DNA of 64,000 nt. Origin: CAHJXF01 sp038240015 (lineage in GTDB: Bacteria > Pseudomonadota > Gammaproteobacteria > Burkholderiales > Burkholderiaceae_D). Below the pieces are notes generated by a model. The model searched no databases. It had not been told where the DNA came from and saw only the letters and a program-made list of their open reading frames with translations. Below are positions 1 to 7,327 of this stretch, in pieces. The DNA is taken from the NCBI GenBank assembly GCA_038240015.1, contig JBBSEF010000003.1:60669-124668 (forward strand), read 5' to 3'. The position numbers and the translations under genes are program-made. Positions within the stretch are counted from its first letter, which is position 1. Each line of letters begins with the position of its first letter.

Positions 1-1
1 G

Positions 2-349
2 GTGGTTCGCGGCCGCGGCACGATGCTCTTCACCGGCGCGACCGCGTCGCTGCGCGGCTCAGCCCACTTCGCGGCGTTCGCGGGCGCCAAGCACGCGTTG
101 CGCGCGCTGGCGCAAAGCATGGCGCGCGAACTCGGTCCGAAGAACATCCACGTCGCGCACCTCATCATCGACGGTGCGATCGACACCGAATTCATCCGTA
201 CCCAATTCCCGGAGCGCTATGCTTTGAAGCAGAACGACGGCATCCTCGATCCCGAGCACATCGCCGAGAATTACTGGTATCTGCACAAGCAGCCGCGCGA
301 TGCATGGACTTTCGAACTCGATCTGCGTCCCTGGATCGAACGCTGGTAG
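2..349 (+). CDS. SDR-family oxidoreductase, C-terminal part (cut by window edge)
   Basis: C-terminal ~115 residues of a short-chain dehydrogenase/reductase; the Rossmann N-terminus lies upstream of the window, so the listed start is only where the open frame enters. The visible piece contains the active-site Ser region (GATAS), the segment FAAFAGAKHALRAL where the YxxxK motif should sit, and ARELGPKNIHVAH, typical of the beta-6 region. The catalytic Tyr position is Phe (FAGAK), as I recall for some SDR subgroups, so dehydrogenase chemistry cannot be assumed. Substrate unknown. It is followed at close range by an isomerase and a nitroreductase on the same strand, suggesting a small catabolic or redox cluster. 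Confidence 0.85.
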   Translation: MVRGRGTMLFTGATASLRGSAHFAAFAGAKHALRALAQSMARELGPKNIHVAHLIIDGAIDTEFIRTQFPERYALKQNDGILDPEHIAENYWYLHKQPRDAWTFELDLRPWIERW

Positions 350-371
350 GCTCCACCCATCCCATCCCAAT

Positions 372-390
372 CCTCCCCTTGAAGGGGAGG
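372..390. repeat. Intergenic palindrome CCTCCCCTTGAAGGGGAGG, copy 1
   Basis: Perfect 9-bp inverted repeat around one central base, in the 62-bp gap between the SDR gene and the isomerase. An identical 19-mer lies at 46212..46230 between aceE and aceF, also preceded by a CCCATCCC-like stretch. Dispersed intergenic palindromes of this kind are common in Burkholderiales. It could form an RNA hairpin and act as an attenuator or mRNA stabiliser between co-transcribed genes. It lacks a T-tract, so it is not a canonical terminator. Confidence 0.8.
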
Positions 391-411
391 GAGCCTCATG
401 AATCGATCACG

Positions 412-1008
412 ATGAACAAGGAAGTGGAATTCTTTTTCGACGTCGGCAGCCCGGCGTCGTATCTCGCGGCCATGCAGTTGCCGCGTATCTGCACGGAAAC
501 CGGAGCGACGCTGATCTATCGCCCGATACTGCTCGGCGCGATCTTCCAGGCCACCGGTAACACGTCGCCGGCGAGCATTCCCGCCAAGGGTCGCTACGTT
601 TTCGACGACCTCGAGCGCCATGCGAAGCGCGCCAACATCGCGTTTCGGCGCAATCCCTATTTCCCGATCAACACGCTGCTCTTGATGCGCGGCGCGACCG
701 CGTTGCAGTTGCGACATCCCGAGCGCTTTCATGCCTACCTCGATGCGGTCTTTCATGCCATCTGGGTCGATCGATGCGACATGAACGATGCTTCGGTGGT
801 CGCGGGCGTGCTGCACGAAGCCAAGCTCGATGCGGCGATGGTGATGGCCGAGATCACCGACCCGGAAGTCAAAGCGGCGTTGAAGGCAACGACCGAGGGG
901 GCGGTCGCACGCGGCGTCTTCGGCGCGCCGACTTTCTTCGTCGGCAACGCGATGTTCTTCGGGCAGGACCGGCTCGAATTCGTGCGCGAGGCGCTGGCGT
1001 CGCAATAA
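412..1008 (+). CDS. 2-hydroxychromene-2-carboxylate isomerase family protein (DsbA-like fold)
   Basis: 198 residues starting MNKEVEFFFDVGSPASYLA. The beta-strand followed by FDxxSPxSYLA is the signature of the kappa-GST/DsbA-fold isomerases (NahD-like), which use glutathione to isomerise hydroxychromene carboxylates. The Ser in GSP corresponds to the glutathione-activating residue. The C-terminal part has GVFGAPTFFVGNAMFFGQDRL, the conserved cis-Pro region of the fold. The ATG at 412 is chosen because it begins directly at the conserved N-terminus; the frame stays open further upstream but that extension is repeat-derived. In genomes without naphthalene genes such proteins are usually of unknown substrate, so the name is a family call. 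Confidence 0.88.
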   Translation: MNKEVEFFFDVGSPASYLAAMQLPRICTETGATLIYRPILLGAIFQATGNTSPASIPAKGRYVFDDLERHAKRANIAFRRNPYFPINTLLLMRGATALQLRHPERFHAYLDAVFHAIWVDRCDMNDASVVAGVLHEAKLDAAMVMAEITDPEVKAALKATTEGAVARGVFGAPTFFVGNAMFFGQDRLEFVREALASQ

Positions 1009-1018
1009 CCGGAGAAAA

Positions 1019-1636
1019 ATGGTCATGGCCGATCCGAACTTCCAGGCGCATCACACGTCGACTCCCGACGCTGCGCTCGATCAACTGTTTCGTCACGCGC
1101 GCACGCACAATGCGTGGATCGACAAGGCTGTCAGCGATGCGCAACTGCATGCGCTCTACGACTTGTGGAAGATGGGACCGACCTCGGCGAACTGCTGTCC
1201 GGCGCGCGTCGTGTTCGTGCGATCGGCCGAGGCGAAGGAAAAACTCAAGCCTGCGTTGTCGGAAAAGAATCGCGCCAAGACGATGGCGCCGGTCGTCGCG
1301 ATCATCGGCATGGACATGGAATTCTACGAAAAGCTGCCGAAGCTGTTTCCGCACGACGACGCGCGCAGTTGGTTTGCCGGCAAGCCCGCGCTGATCGAAG
1401 CCACCGCGTTTCGTAATTCCAGCTTGCAGGGCGCGTATCTGATTCTCGCAGCGCGTGCGCTCGGCATCGACACCGGACCGATGTCGGGCTTCGACAACGC
1501 CAGGGTCGACGAAGCGTTCTTCGCAGGCACGAAGATCAAGTCCAACTTCATCTGCAGCCTCGGATACGGCAACCCCGAAAAGCTTTTTCCGCGCAGCCCG
1601 CGTTTGCCGTTCGACGAAGCGTGCCGGATCGCTTGA
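1019..1636 (+). CDS. RutE/HadB-type nitroreductase (malonic semialdehyde reductase family)
   Basis: About 205 residues of the FMN-dependent nitroreductase superfamily, RutE/HadB subgroup. Visible family features are LYDLWKMGPTSANCCPARVVFV near the N-terminus, which contacts FMN, and ALGIDTGPMSGFDNA with FICSLGYGNPEKLFPRSPRL toward the C-terminus. RutE reduces malonic semialdehyde to 3-hydroxypropionate in pyrimidine breakdown, but no rut genes are adjacent, so the substrate is uncertain. A GGAG lies at 1011. ATG 1019 is 4 bases after it and the in-frame ATG 1025 (MADPNF) is 10 bases after it, so either is possible. The stop overlaps the next gene by 16 bases. Confidence 0.88.
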   Translation: MVMADPNFQAHHTSTPDAALDQLFRHARTHNAWIDKAVSDAQLHALYDLWKMGPTSANCCPARVVFVRSAEAKEKLKPALSEKNRAKTMAPVVAIIGMDMEFYEKLPKLFPHDDARSWFAGKPALIEATAFRNSSLQGAYLILAARALGIDTGPMSGFDNARVDEAFFAGTKIKSNFICSLGYGNPEKLFPRSPRLPFDEACRIA

Positions 1637-2226
1637 TCAGCGGCGAGTTGCCGGTCCTCGTCACGCCGCGGCTGCGCATCGCGCATACGCGGCCCGGCCA
1701 CGAAGCCGGGATGGTCGCGTTCTTCGAGCGCAACCGCGAACACTTCGCGCGCTGGGATCCGCCCGCACCGCCGGACTTCTGCAGCGTCGCGTTCTGGGAA
1801 CGCGGCATCGCGCGCAGCATCGACGACTTCGCGGCCGACCGCTCGGTGCGCTTCGACCTCTTCGATGCATCGATTGCGGACAGCCGCATCGTGATCGGAC
1901 GCATCGGCTTCTCGCAGATTTTTCGCGGACCGTTCCAGTCGTGCATCCTCGGCTACCAAATCGATGCCGCGTACGAAGGCAAAGGTTTGATGCATGAGGC
2001 GCTCAAAGAAGCGATTCGCTACATGTTCGAGGTCAAGGCGCTGCATCGCGTGCAGGCCAACCATGTCCCCGAGAACCAGCGCAGCGCGGCGCTGCTCGCG
2101 CGACTTGGGTTCATGCGGGAAGGGCTGGCTGCGAACTACCTGTTCATCGATGGCGCGTGGCGCGATCACGTGCTCAACGCGCTGACCAATCCAAAGTTCG
2201 ATGCGTCGGGCCTGGCGAGGCCGTAG
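1621..2226 (+). CDS. rimJ: GNAT N-acetyltransferase, RimJ/RimL-like
   Basis: 201 residues of the RimJ/RimL group, which acetylates N-termini of ribosomal proteins (RimJ acts on S5). Visible features are TPRLRIAHTRPGHEAGM at the start, GYQIDAAYEGKGLMHEAL (acetyl-CoA-binding motif A) and VQANHVPENQRSAALLARLGFMREGLA (motif B with the conserved Asn). The GTG start at 1621 lies inside the preceding gene's 3' end, which suggests translational coupling. The paralogues RimL and antibiotic/peptide acetyltransferases look alike, so the specific symbol is less sure than the family. Confidence 0.8.
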   Translation: MPDRLISGELPVLVTPRLRIAHTRPGHEAGMVAFFERNREHFARWDPPAPPDFCSVAFWERGIARSIDDFAADRSVRFDLFDASIADSRIVIGRIGFSQIFRGPFQSCILGYQIDAAYEGKGLMHEALKEAIRYMFEVKALHRVQANHVPENQRSAALLARLGFMREGLAANYLFIDGAWRDHVLNALTNPKFDASGLARP

Positions 2227-2268
2227 ATCGCGCGATGGCGTTACAGGCATGTTCTGTGGCCCGAGCGA

Positions 2269-3180
2269 TCATCGCTTCGAGACTTCCTCGGCCTTGGCGA
2301 GCTCCGCTTCGGACATCAGCCAGCGCACGAAGTCCTGTGCGTCCGCATTGTCGGCCGCGTGTTTCGCCACCTCCATGTAGTAGCCGCGCCGGGTGGCAGC
2401 GCGACCGCGAAAGGGTGCGACCAGCTTGCCTTGCTTCGCGAGTCCGTTCAGAAGAGGCAGGCGACCGATCACGACACCGTGACCCGCCAACGCCGCCGTC
2501 ACGGCATCCGCGTACTGGGTAAAGCGCAGCGTGTTCTTCATACGCATCTCTTCGAGACCCATCACCTTGAGCCACGGCTCCCAGTCCGTCATCAGCGAAT
2601 CGCCATGCGGCATGTCCACCGTCAGAAGCGTGTGATGCGCCAGGTCGGCCGGAGTCCGGAGCGGACGCGTCTTGTCTTTTGCAAGCTGCGGCGCGCACAT
2701 CGGTTGCACTTCTTCCTCGAAGAGCGTTATGCCTTCGGACAGACGGCTCGGCACGAAGCGGACCGCCACATCGATTCGGCTGCGCTCCAGGTCCAGCATC
2801 TCGACGGTGGCCGAGATGCGCACGTCCACCTGGGGATGATTGGCCGTGAAACGCGACAGGCGCGGGATCAGCCATAGCGAGGCGAAGCCCGGTGTGCAGG
2901 TGATGGCCACCTGACGCATGGGCGTGGTCGCGCGCGCGCGGGCAGCGGCGTCGCGCAGGCGCTCCAGGCTGTCGGTCACGGCGCGATACATCACCTGACC
3001 TGCCTGCGTCAGGACCAGGGAGCGATGACGGCGCTCGAAAAGCGGCGCCTGCAGACCGGCCTCGAGCTGCTGGATCTGGCGGCTCACCGCCGACTGGGTC
3101 AGAAAGAGTTCCGCGCCGGCGCGCGTGAAGCTCAGCGTGCGCGCGGCGGCTTCGAAGGTGGGCAGCAAGTCCAGGCGCAT
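2269..3180 (-). CDS. LysR-family transcriptional regulator, GcvA-like
   Basis: 303 residues from the chosen ATG at 3180. The N-terminal winged HTH is clear: FEAAARTLSFTRAGAELFLTQSAVSRQIQQLE, then a LysR substrate-binding domain (VAITCTPGFASLWLIPRLSRFTANHPQVDVRIS). The similarity begins just after this Met; ATGs at 3246 and 3255 in the same frame would add an unconserved leader. It is divergent from the DUF2917 gene at 3330, a pairing often seen in Burkholderiales, so the neighbour is a likely target. The shared intergenic region carries a 15-bp palindrome. The effector is unknown. Confidence 0.88.
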   Translation of the reverse strand: MRLDLLPTFEAAARTLSFTRAGAELFLTQSAVSRQIQQLEAGLQAPLFERRHRSLVLTQAGQVMYRAVTDSLERLRDAAARARATTPMRQVAITCTPGFASLWLIPRLSRFTANHPQVDVRISATVEMLDLERSRIDVAVRFVPSRLSEGITLFEEEVQPMCAPQLAKDKTRPLRTPADLAHHTLLTVDMPHGDSLMTDWEPWLKVMGLEEMRMKNTLRFTQYADAVTAALAGHGVVIGRLPLLNGLAKQGKLVAPFRGRAATRRGYYMEVAKHAADNADAQDFVRWLMSEAELAKAEEVSKR

Positions 3181-3268
3181 CCGTTCCGAACGTGGCGCGA
3201 CGCCGGACAACGATGGTCTGACAGGTTTCGCATTCCTCGGCTGCATGCTACGCATTCGATATTGCCGG

Positions 3269-3315
3269 TTGCCTATGGAGAAAGCGCCAGTATAGTCATA
3301 CGCATTGAGAATGCG
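3269..3315 (+). promoter_or_regulatory. Divergent promoter/operator between the LysR gene and DUF2917 gene
   Basis: On the plus strand TTGCCT (3269) and TATAGT (3291) are separated by 16 bases. On the minus strand TATACT (3294 to 3289) overlaps it, so the two genes may share one -10 region. The perfect palindrome CGCATTGAGAATGCG (3301..3315) sits at the predicted plus-strand start site and is a good candidate for the LysR protein's site. The DUF2917 ribosome-binding site AAGGAG follows at 3317. Boxes were read by eye; the operator assignment is inference. Confidence 0.5.
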
Positions 3316-3329
3316 AAAGGAGTGACCCC

Positions 3330-3659
3330 ATGAACACCGATTCTGGCGATTACGAAATTTCTCTTCCACAAAAGACGATCTTCAGCATCTCCGATGCTTC
3401 CGGAATTCAGATCGATTGCAGCCAGGGTTGCGTCTGGATCACGCTCGACTCCGATCCGCGCGACATCGTGCTTGCGGGCGGAGGAGAGACCTTCATGACG
3501 AAACAGCATCGGCGCGCGCTGATCTACGCGATCGAGGCATCCAGCATTGTTCTCAGCCCCGCCGAGGCTCCGTCTTCGGCGGGCGCTCGGCATGCATCGC
3601 CTTCAGGTCGGCGTGCGATAGGAAGTTTCGCGCTGCAAGCCGGCGGCGCCGCAGTCTGA
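3330..3659 (+). CDS. DUF2917 domain-containing protein
   Basis: 109 residues. The N-terminal ~65 residues (YEISLPQKTIFSISDASGIQ to GGGETFMTKQHRRALIYAIE) match the small beta-rich DUF2917 domain: a strand rich in Gln/Lys, then the diagnostic GxVWITLDSDPRDIVLAGG. The C-terminal ~40 residues are Ala/Ser/Gly/Arg-rich and look disordered. Function of DUF2917 is unknown; it is cupin-like in sequence pattern and is usually encoded beside a LysR regulator, as here. AAGGAG lies 8 bases before the ATG. Confidence 0.82.
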   Translation: MNTDSGDYEISLPQKTIFSISDASGIQIDCSQGCVWITLDSDPRDIVLAGGGETFMTKQHRRALIYAIEASSIVLSPAEAPSSAGARHASPSGRRAIGSFALQAGGAAV

Positions 3660-3696
3660 CGCGCAGGCGCTGAAGCAAGCCATCGAGATCGCCGCG

Positions 3697-4935
3697 TCAT
3701 GGCGGCTTGCGCAGCATGGCCAGGATCGCCTCGCGGTGTTCATCGAGCATCGGCGGCGGCAAGTCGTAGCGCGGCGGCGTCGCGGACATCCGCATCGGGT
3801 TGGCCACCAGCGACACATGGCCCGCGAGCGCATGCGGCAAAGCGATCTTCATCGCGCGCGCCTGCACTTGCGGGTTCTCGAACACTTCGGCGATGTTGTC
3901 GATAGCACCGCACGGCACGTCGGCCGCTTCGAGCTTCGCGATCCACTCGTGCTTGCTGCGGCCCATCAGGATTGCTTCGAGCAACGGGACCAGCACATCG
4001 CGATTCTGCACGCGCGCGGGATTGGTCGCGAAGCGCGCATCCTCGGCAAGCCCCGCGCAACCCGCGGCTTCGCAGAAGCGTCGAAACTGGATGTCGTTGC
4101 CGACCGCGAGGATCAGGTGGCCGTCGGCGCATGCGAACACCTGATACGGCACGATGCTGACGTGCGCATTACCCGCGCGGCCCGGCACCGTGCCGCTATC
4201 GAGATACGCGGTATTCATGTTGGCCATGGTCGCGATCATCACGTCGAGCAGCGCCATGTCGATGTGTTGCCCCTGACCGGTCTTGCGCACGTGAAGCAGC
4301 GCCGCGAGGATCGCGGTCGTCGCATGGATGCCGGTCAGCAGATCGCTGATCGCGATGCCCGCCTTCTGGGGCGGGCCGCCGTGGCAATGCGGGCATGCGT
4401 CTTCGCGCTCGCCGGTAATCGACATGAAGCCCGACAGGCCCTGCACGATGAAATCGTAGCCGGGTCGTCGCGCCCACGGTCCGGTCTGTCCGAAGCCCGT
4501 GATCGAGCAATAGATCAGGCCGGGCTTGCCCTTCGCGAGCGCTGCGTAGTCGAGTCCGTACTTCGCGAGCTGCCCGACCTTGTAGTTCTCGATCACCACG
4601 TCGCTGATCATCGCGAGCTCGCGGACCGTGCGCTGCCCCTCGGCACTCGCGAGATCGAGCGCGATCGACCGCTTGCCGCGATTGGCCGCGACGTAGTAGG
4701 TCGACACTTCGGTGTCGTTGCCGTCCTCGTCCTTCACATACGGCGGCCCCCATGCGCGTGTGTCGTCGCCGCCGTCGTGCGAAGCCGAAGCGGGCCGCTC
4801 GACCTTGATGACGTCGGCACCGAGGTCGGCGAGGTTCTGCGCGCAGTAAGGTCCCGCGAGCACGCGCGTGAGGTCGAGGACGCGGACGCCTTCGAGTACC
4901 GATGGCGTGCGGCGCGACCGAGAGCTGGATTCCAT
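3697..4935 (-). CDS. CoA-transferase, family III (CaiB/BaiF)
   Basis: 412 residues from the ATG at 4935. Characteristic opening LEGVRVLDLTRVLAGPYCAQNLADLGADVIKVERP is followed by NRGKRSIALDLASAEGQ, GLIYCSITGFGQTGPWARRPGYDFIVQGLSGFMSITG and a C-terminal GPCGAIDNIAEVFENPQVQAR-like segment (VPCGAIDNIAEVF). Class III enzymes move CoA between carboxylates via an Asp-anchored aspartyl-CoA thioester. The substrate (formyl, succinyl, carnitine and others) cannot be read from sequence. A cluster CPHCHGG within a short insertion is slightly unusual. It is divergent from ugpB across a 68-base promoter region. Confidence 0.9.
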   Translation of the reverse strand: MESSSRSRRTPSVLEGVRVLDLTRVLAGPYCAQNLADLGADVIKVERPASASHDGGDDTRAWGPPYVKDEDGNDTEVSTYYVAANRGKRSIALDLASAEGQRTVRELAMISDVVIENYKVGQLAKYGLDYAALAKGKPGLIYCSITGFGQTGPWARRPGYDFIVQGLSGFMSITGEREDACPHCHGGPPQKAGIAISDLLTGIHATTAILAALLHVRKTGQGQHIDMALLDVMIATMANMNTAYLDSGTVPGRAGNAHVSIVPYQVFACADGHLILAVGNDIQFRRFCEAAGCAGLAEDARFATNPARVQNRDVLVPLLEAILMGRSKHEWIAKLEAADVPCGAIDNIAEVFENPQVQARAMKIALPHALAGHVSLVANPMRMSATPPRYDLPPPMLDEHREAILAMLRKPP

Positions 4936-4965
4936 TGTTGTGTTCGGGAGGGCGAGGGGCCTGAC

Positions 4966-4971
4966 TATAAT
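4966..4971 (+). promoter_or_regulatory. Consensus -10 box (TATAAT) upstream of ugpB
   Basis: A perfect TATAAT lies 32 bases before the ugpB ATG and inside the divergent gap with the CoA-transferase. No good -35 hexamer is seen at 16-18 bases upstream, so an activator may be needed. In enteric bacteria ugp genes respond to PhoB, but no convincing Pho box was seen here. Confidence 0.45.
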
Positions 4972-5003
4972 CCGCCTCCTCTTCAACCGAACAAGGAACC
5001 CTG

Positions 5004-6431
5004 ATGCATTCGGGTCGCGCTCGCGCTTCACTTCGCTGTTCGCTTCACTATCGTGTTCGTTTCTCACTCGCCGCTGCAATCGCGTGCGCGTGCGCAACCA
5101 CGCTGCCGCACGCCGCGCGCGCGGCGACCGAGGTGCGCATATGGCATGCGATGACCGGCGTGCCCGCCGAGACCTTCACGGCGATCGTCGAGCGCTTCAA
5201 CACCGAGCAGAAGAACTATCACGTCGAACTCGAATACAAGGGTGACGACAAGGCAACGACCGCTGCGGGGATCGCCGCGTTGAAGTCGTCGACCGGGCCC
5301 GATCTCCTGCAGGTCAGCGACGTGCAGAGCGGAGAGTTGGTTGCGGTGAAGAACAGCACCAGGGCTATCCACGAAATCGTTCCGCTCGCGAGGTCGAAGG
5401 ATTTCGATTTCTTCCTTCCCGCGGCCGTCACGTTCATGAAAGACGAGCGCAATCGCCTACGCGCATTTCCGCTCGAGGCCTCGGTTCCGGTCCTGCTCTA
5501 CAACAAGAGCGTGTACGCGCAATACGGCGTGCCGACCGACCAACCTCCGGCGACCTGGCGCGACTTGCAAAAACAGTTGATCGCGATTCAGGACCTGGGT
5601 CGCGGCATCAAGTGCAGCTACACGTCGAGCGATCAGGTGTGGATCCACATCGAGAATCTCGGCGCGTTGCACGGCGAAGCGATCGCGACGAAAAACAACG
5701 GGCTCGACGGCCCCAATGCCACGCTGACCTTCAACGATCTGCTTCACGTGCGCCACATTGCGCTGATGACGAGCTGGGTCAAGAGCGAACTCTATGTGCC
5801 TCAAGGTCATGGAGACGAAGGCGACGCGCGCTTCGCGTCGGGCGAATGCGGCGTGCTCACCACCGCGAGCGCGTCGCTCGGCGATATTCGCAAGGCGGCG
5901 AAGTTCGAGATCGGCGTCGCGCCGCTGCCGTTCTATGAAGAGGGTGCGCGTCAACCCGTCAACACGTTGGTCGGCGGCTCGGCGCTGTGGGCGATCGAAG
6001 GGCGCTCGCGCGATGTCTACAACGGCATCGCGACTTTCCTCGCCTATCTCGTTACACCCGTGGTGGCCGCCGAATGGCATCAGAAAACCGGCAGCTTGCC
6101 GTGGACCAACGCGGCTTACGTCGCGTCCGAGCGCACCGGCTTCTACGACAAGCTGCCCGGGCTCGCCGGCATCATGAAGTCGGCTGCGACCTCTCAGAGC
6201 GCGGTCACGCGCGGCATCCGGCTACCCAACTACGACAAGGTTCGCGAGGTCATGGATGCGCAACTCGACGCGGTGTGGTCCGGACAAAAGCCGCCTAAGC
6301 AGGGGCTCGACGACGCGGTGCGTCTGGGCGACATCGCGATGAAGGGATCAGCAGGCCCCGCACGCGCGCCGGCATCGTCGAAGGAAACGAAGAAGCCGGT
6401 CGCGAAGAAGGCGCCTGCAGGCAAGACGTGA
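5004..6431 (+). CDS. ugpB: Glycerol-3-phosphate/glycerophosphodiester ABC transporter substrate-binding protein
   Basis: 475 residues. A signal peptide ends at about residue 41 (AARA before ATEVRIWHAM). The mature start EVRIWHAMTGVPAETFTAIVERFN and segments such as AFPLEASVPVLLYNKSVYAQYGV and LPFYEEGARQPVNTLVGGSALWAI are typical of UgpB, the periplasmic binder of sn-glycerol-3-phosphate and glycerophosphocholine. The C-terminus carries an extra Lys/Pro/Ala-rich tail of ~30 residues (SSKETKKPVAKKAPAGKT) not expected in the family. The usual ugpA, ugpE and ugpC permease and ATPase genes are absent from the vicinity; the next gene is a UgpQ-type phosphodiesterase. Permease partners must be encoded elsewhere. 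Confidence 0.9.
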   Translation: MHSGRARASLRCSLHYRVRFSLAAAIACACATTLPHAARAATEVRIWHAMTGVPAETFTAIVERFNTEQKNYHVELEYKGDDKATTAAGIAALKSSTGPDLLQVSDVQSGELVAVKNSTRAIHEIVPLARSKDFDFFLPAAVTFMKDERNRLRAFPLEASVPVLLYNKSVYAQYGVPTDQPPATWRDLQKQLIAIQDLGRGIKCSYTSSDQVWIHIENLGALHGEAIATKNNGLDGPNATLTFNDLLHVRHIALMTSWVKSELYVPQGHGDEGDARFASGECGVLTTASASLGDIRKAAKFEIGVAPLPFYEEGARQPVNTLVGGSALWAIEGRSRDVYNGIATFLAYLVTPVVAAEWHQKTGSLPWTNAAYVASERTGFYDKLPGLAGIMKSAATSQSAVTRGIRLPNYDKVREVMDAQLDAVWSGQKPPKQGLDDAVRLGDIAMKGSAGPARAPASSKETKKPVAKKAPAGKT

Positions 6432-6447
6432 TCGACGCGCGCCTGAT

Positions 6448-6551
6448 CGGGGCGAAGAAATGAAGCGACGCAGTGAAGCGACGCAGTGAAGCGAAGCAGT
6501 GAAGCGACGTAGTGAGGCGACGCAGTGAAGCGAGGCAGCGAGGCGAAGAAA
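6448..6551 (+). repeat. 13-bp tandem repeat array ahead of the glycerophosphodiesterase start
   Basis: Eight 13-bp units in register; the core unit is TGAAGCGACGCAG with one to four substitutions in the others. The first and last units carry GGCGAAGAAATGA (6451..6463 and 6542..6554), exactly 91 bases (7 units) apart, so the weak ribosome-binding site plus ATG is duplicated at both ends. The upstream ATG at 6460 opens a frame of about 10 codons that is out of frame with the downstream gene. Because 13 is not a multiple of 3, unit gain or loss would change the frame relation of the two ATGs. Array length may vary between strains. Confidence 0.9.
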
Positions 6552-7327
6552 TGACGCGACCCCTCTGGCCGGGTCCGCGCCGGCTCGCACATCGTGGCGG
6601 CGGGTCGCTTGCGCCCGAGAACACGATCGCGGCGATTCGCGCGGGCATCGCGCACGGTTATCGCGGGATCGAGTTCGACGTGATGCTTGCAGCCGACGAC
6701 GTGCCGGTGTTGATGCACGATCCGGACTTCGGTCGCACGATCGCGGGCGAGGGTCGCGTGGCCGAGACGCCTTCGGCTGACCTCGTGCGATGCGATGCGG
6801 GCTCGTGGTTCGACCCCGAACGCTTCGCAGGCGAGCCGGTGCCGCTGTACGAAGACGTGGTCCGCTTCTGCCGCGCGCATCGCGTCTGGATGAACGTCGA
6901 GATCAAGCCATCGAATGGAGCGGACCGGCAGACCGGACGCATCGTTGCGGAGACGACGGCGCGTCTGTTCGCCGATCGACACGGCGCAGCCGCCGAAGCC
7001 GGCGCGTTGCCGCTGTTCTCATCGTTCAGCGTCGAGGCGCTCGTCGCCGCGCGCGAAGCCGCGCCCCATATCGCGCGCGGGCTGCTCGTCGAACAGTTCG
7101 CCGATAGCGACATCGAACAGGCGCTCGCTCTCGACTGCATCAGCGTGCATGCCGATCATGAACACCTAAACCGCGCGAGCGTCGAGCGGCTTCACGCTGC
7201 GGGCTTCGCGATCCTCGCTTATACGGTCAACGATCTCGCGCGCCTGAACATCCTCTTCGATTGGCGCGTCGATGCGATCTGCACCGACCGCATCGATGCG
7301 ATCGGAGCCGATGATGGATCGCGATGA
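6551..7327 (+). CDS. ugpQ: Glycerophosphodiester phosphodiesterase
   Basis: 258 residues with no signal peptide, so cytoplasmic like UgpQ. It hydrolyses glycerophosphodiesters to sn-glycerol-3-phosphate plus an alcohol. The GDPD motifs are intact: LAHRGGGSLAPENT (catalytic His, metal-binding Glu), GIEFDVML, VLMHDPDFGRT (second catalytic His), VWMNVEIKP and a C-terminal AYTVNDLARLNILFDWRVDAICTDRID. The start is the ATG at the end of the 13-bp array; an in-frame extension to 6512 would be made only of repeat units. Encoded just after ugpB and overlapping the next gene by 17 bases, so probably one transcript. Confidence 0.9.
   Translation: MTRPLWPGPRRLAHRGGGSLAPENTIAAIRAGIAHGYRGIEFDVMLAADDVPVLMHDPDFGRTIAGEGRVAETPSADLVRCDAGSWFDPERFAGEPVPLYEDVVRFCRAHRVWMNVEIKPSNGADRQTGRIVAETTARLFADRHGAAAEAGALPLFSSFSVEALVAAREAAPHIARGLLVEQFADSDIEQALALDCISVHADHEHLNRASVERLHAAGFAILAYTVNDLARLNILFDWRVDAICTDRIDAIGADDGSR

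Noticed and set aside
3736..5004. Plus-strand open frame (~422 codons) opposite the CoA-transferase
   Set aside because: Antisense to a clear family III CoA-transferase with complete motifs; no similarity of its own.
6448..6551. Possible CRISPR array
   Set aside because: Units are 13 bp and contiguous with no spacers, so it is a simple tandem repeat.
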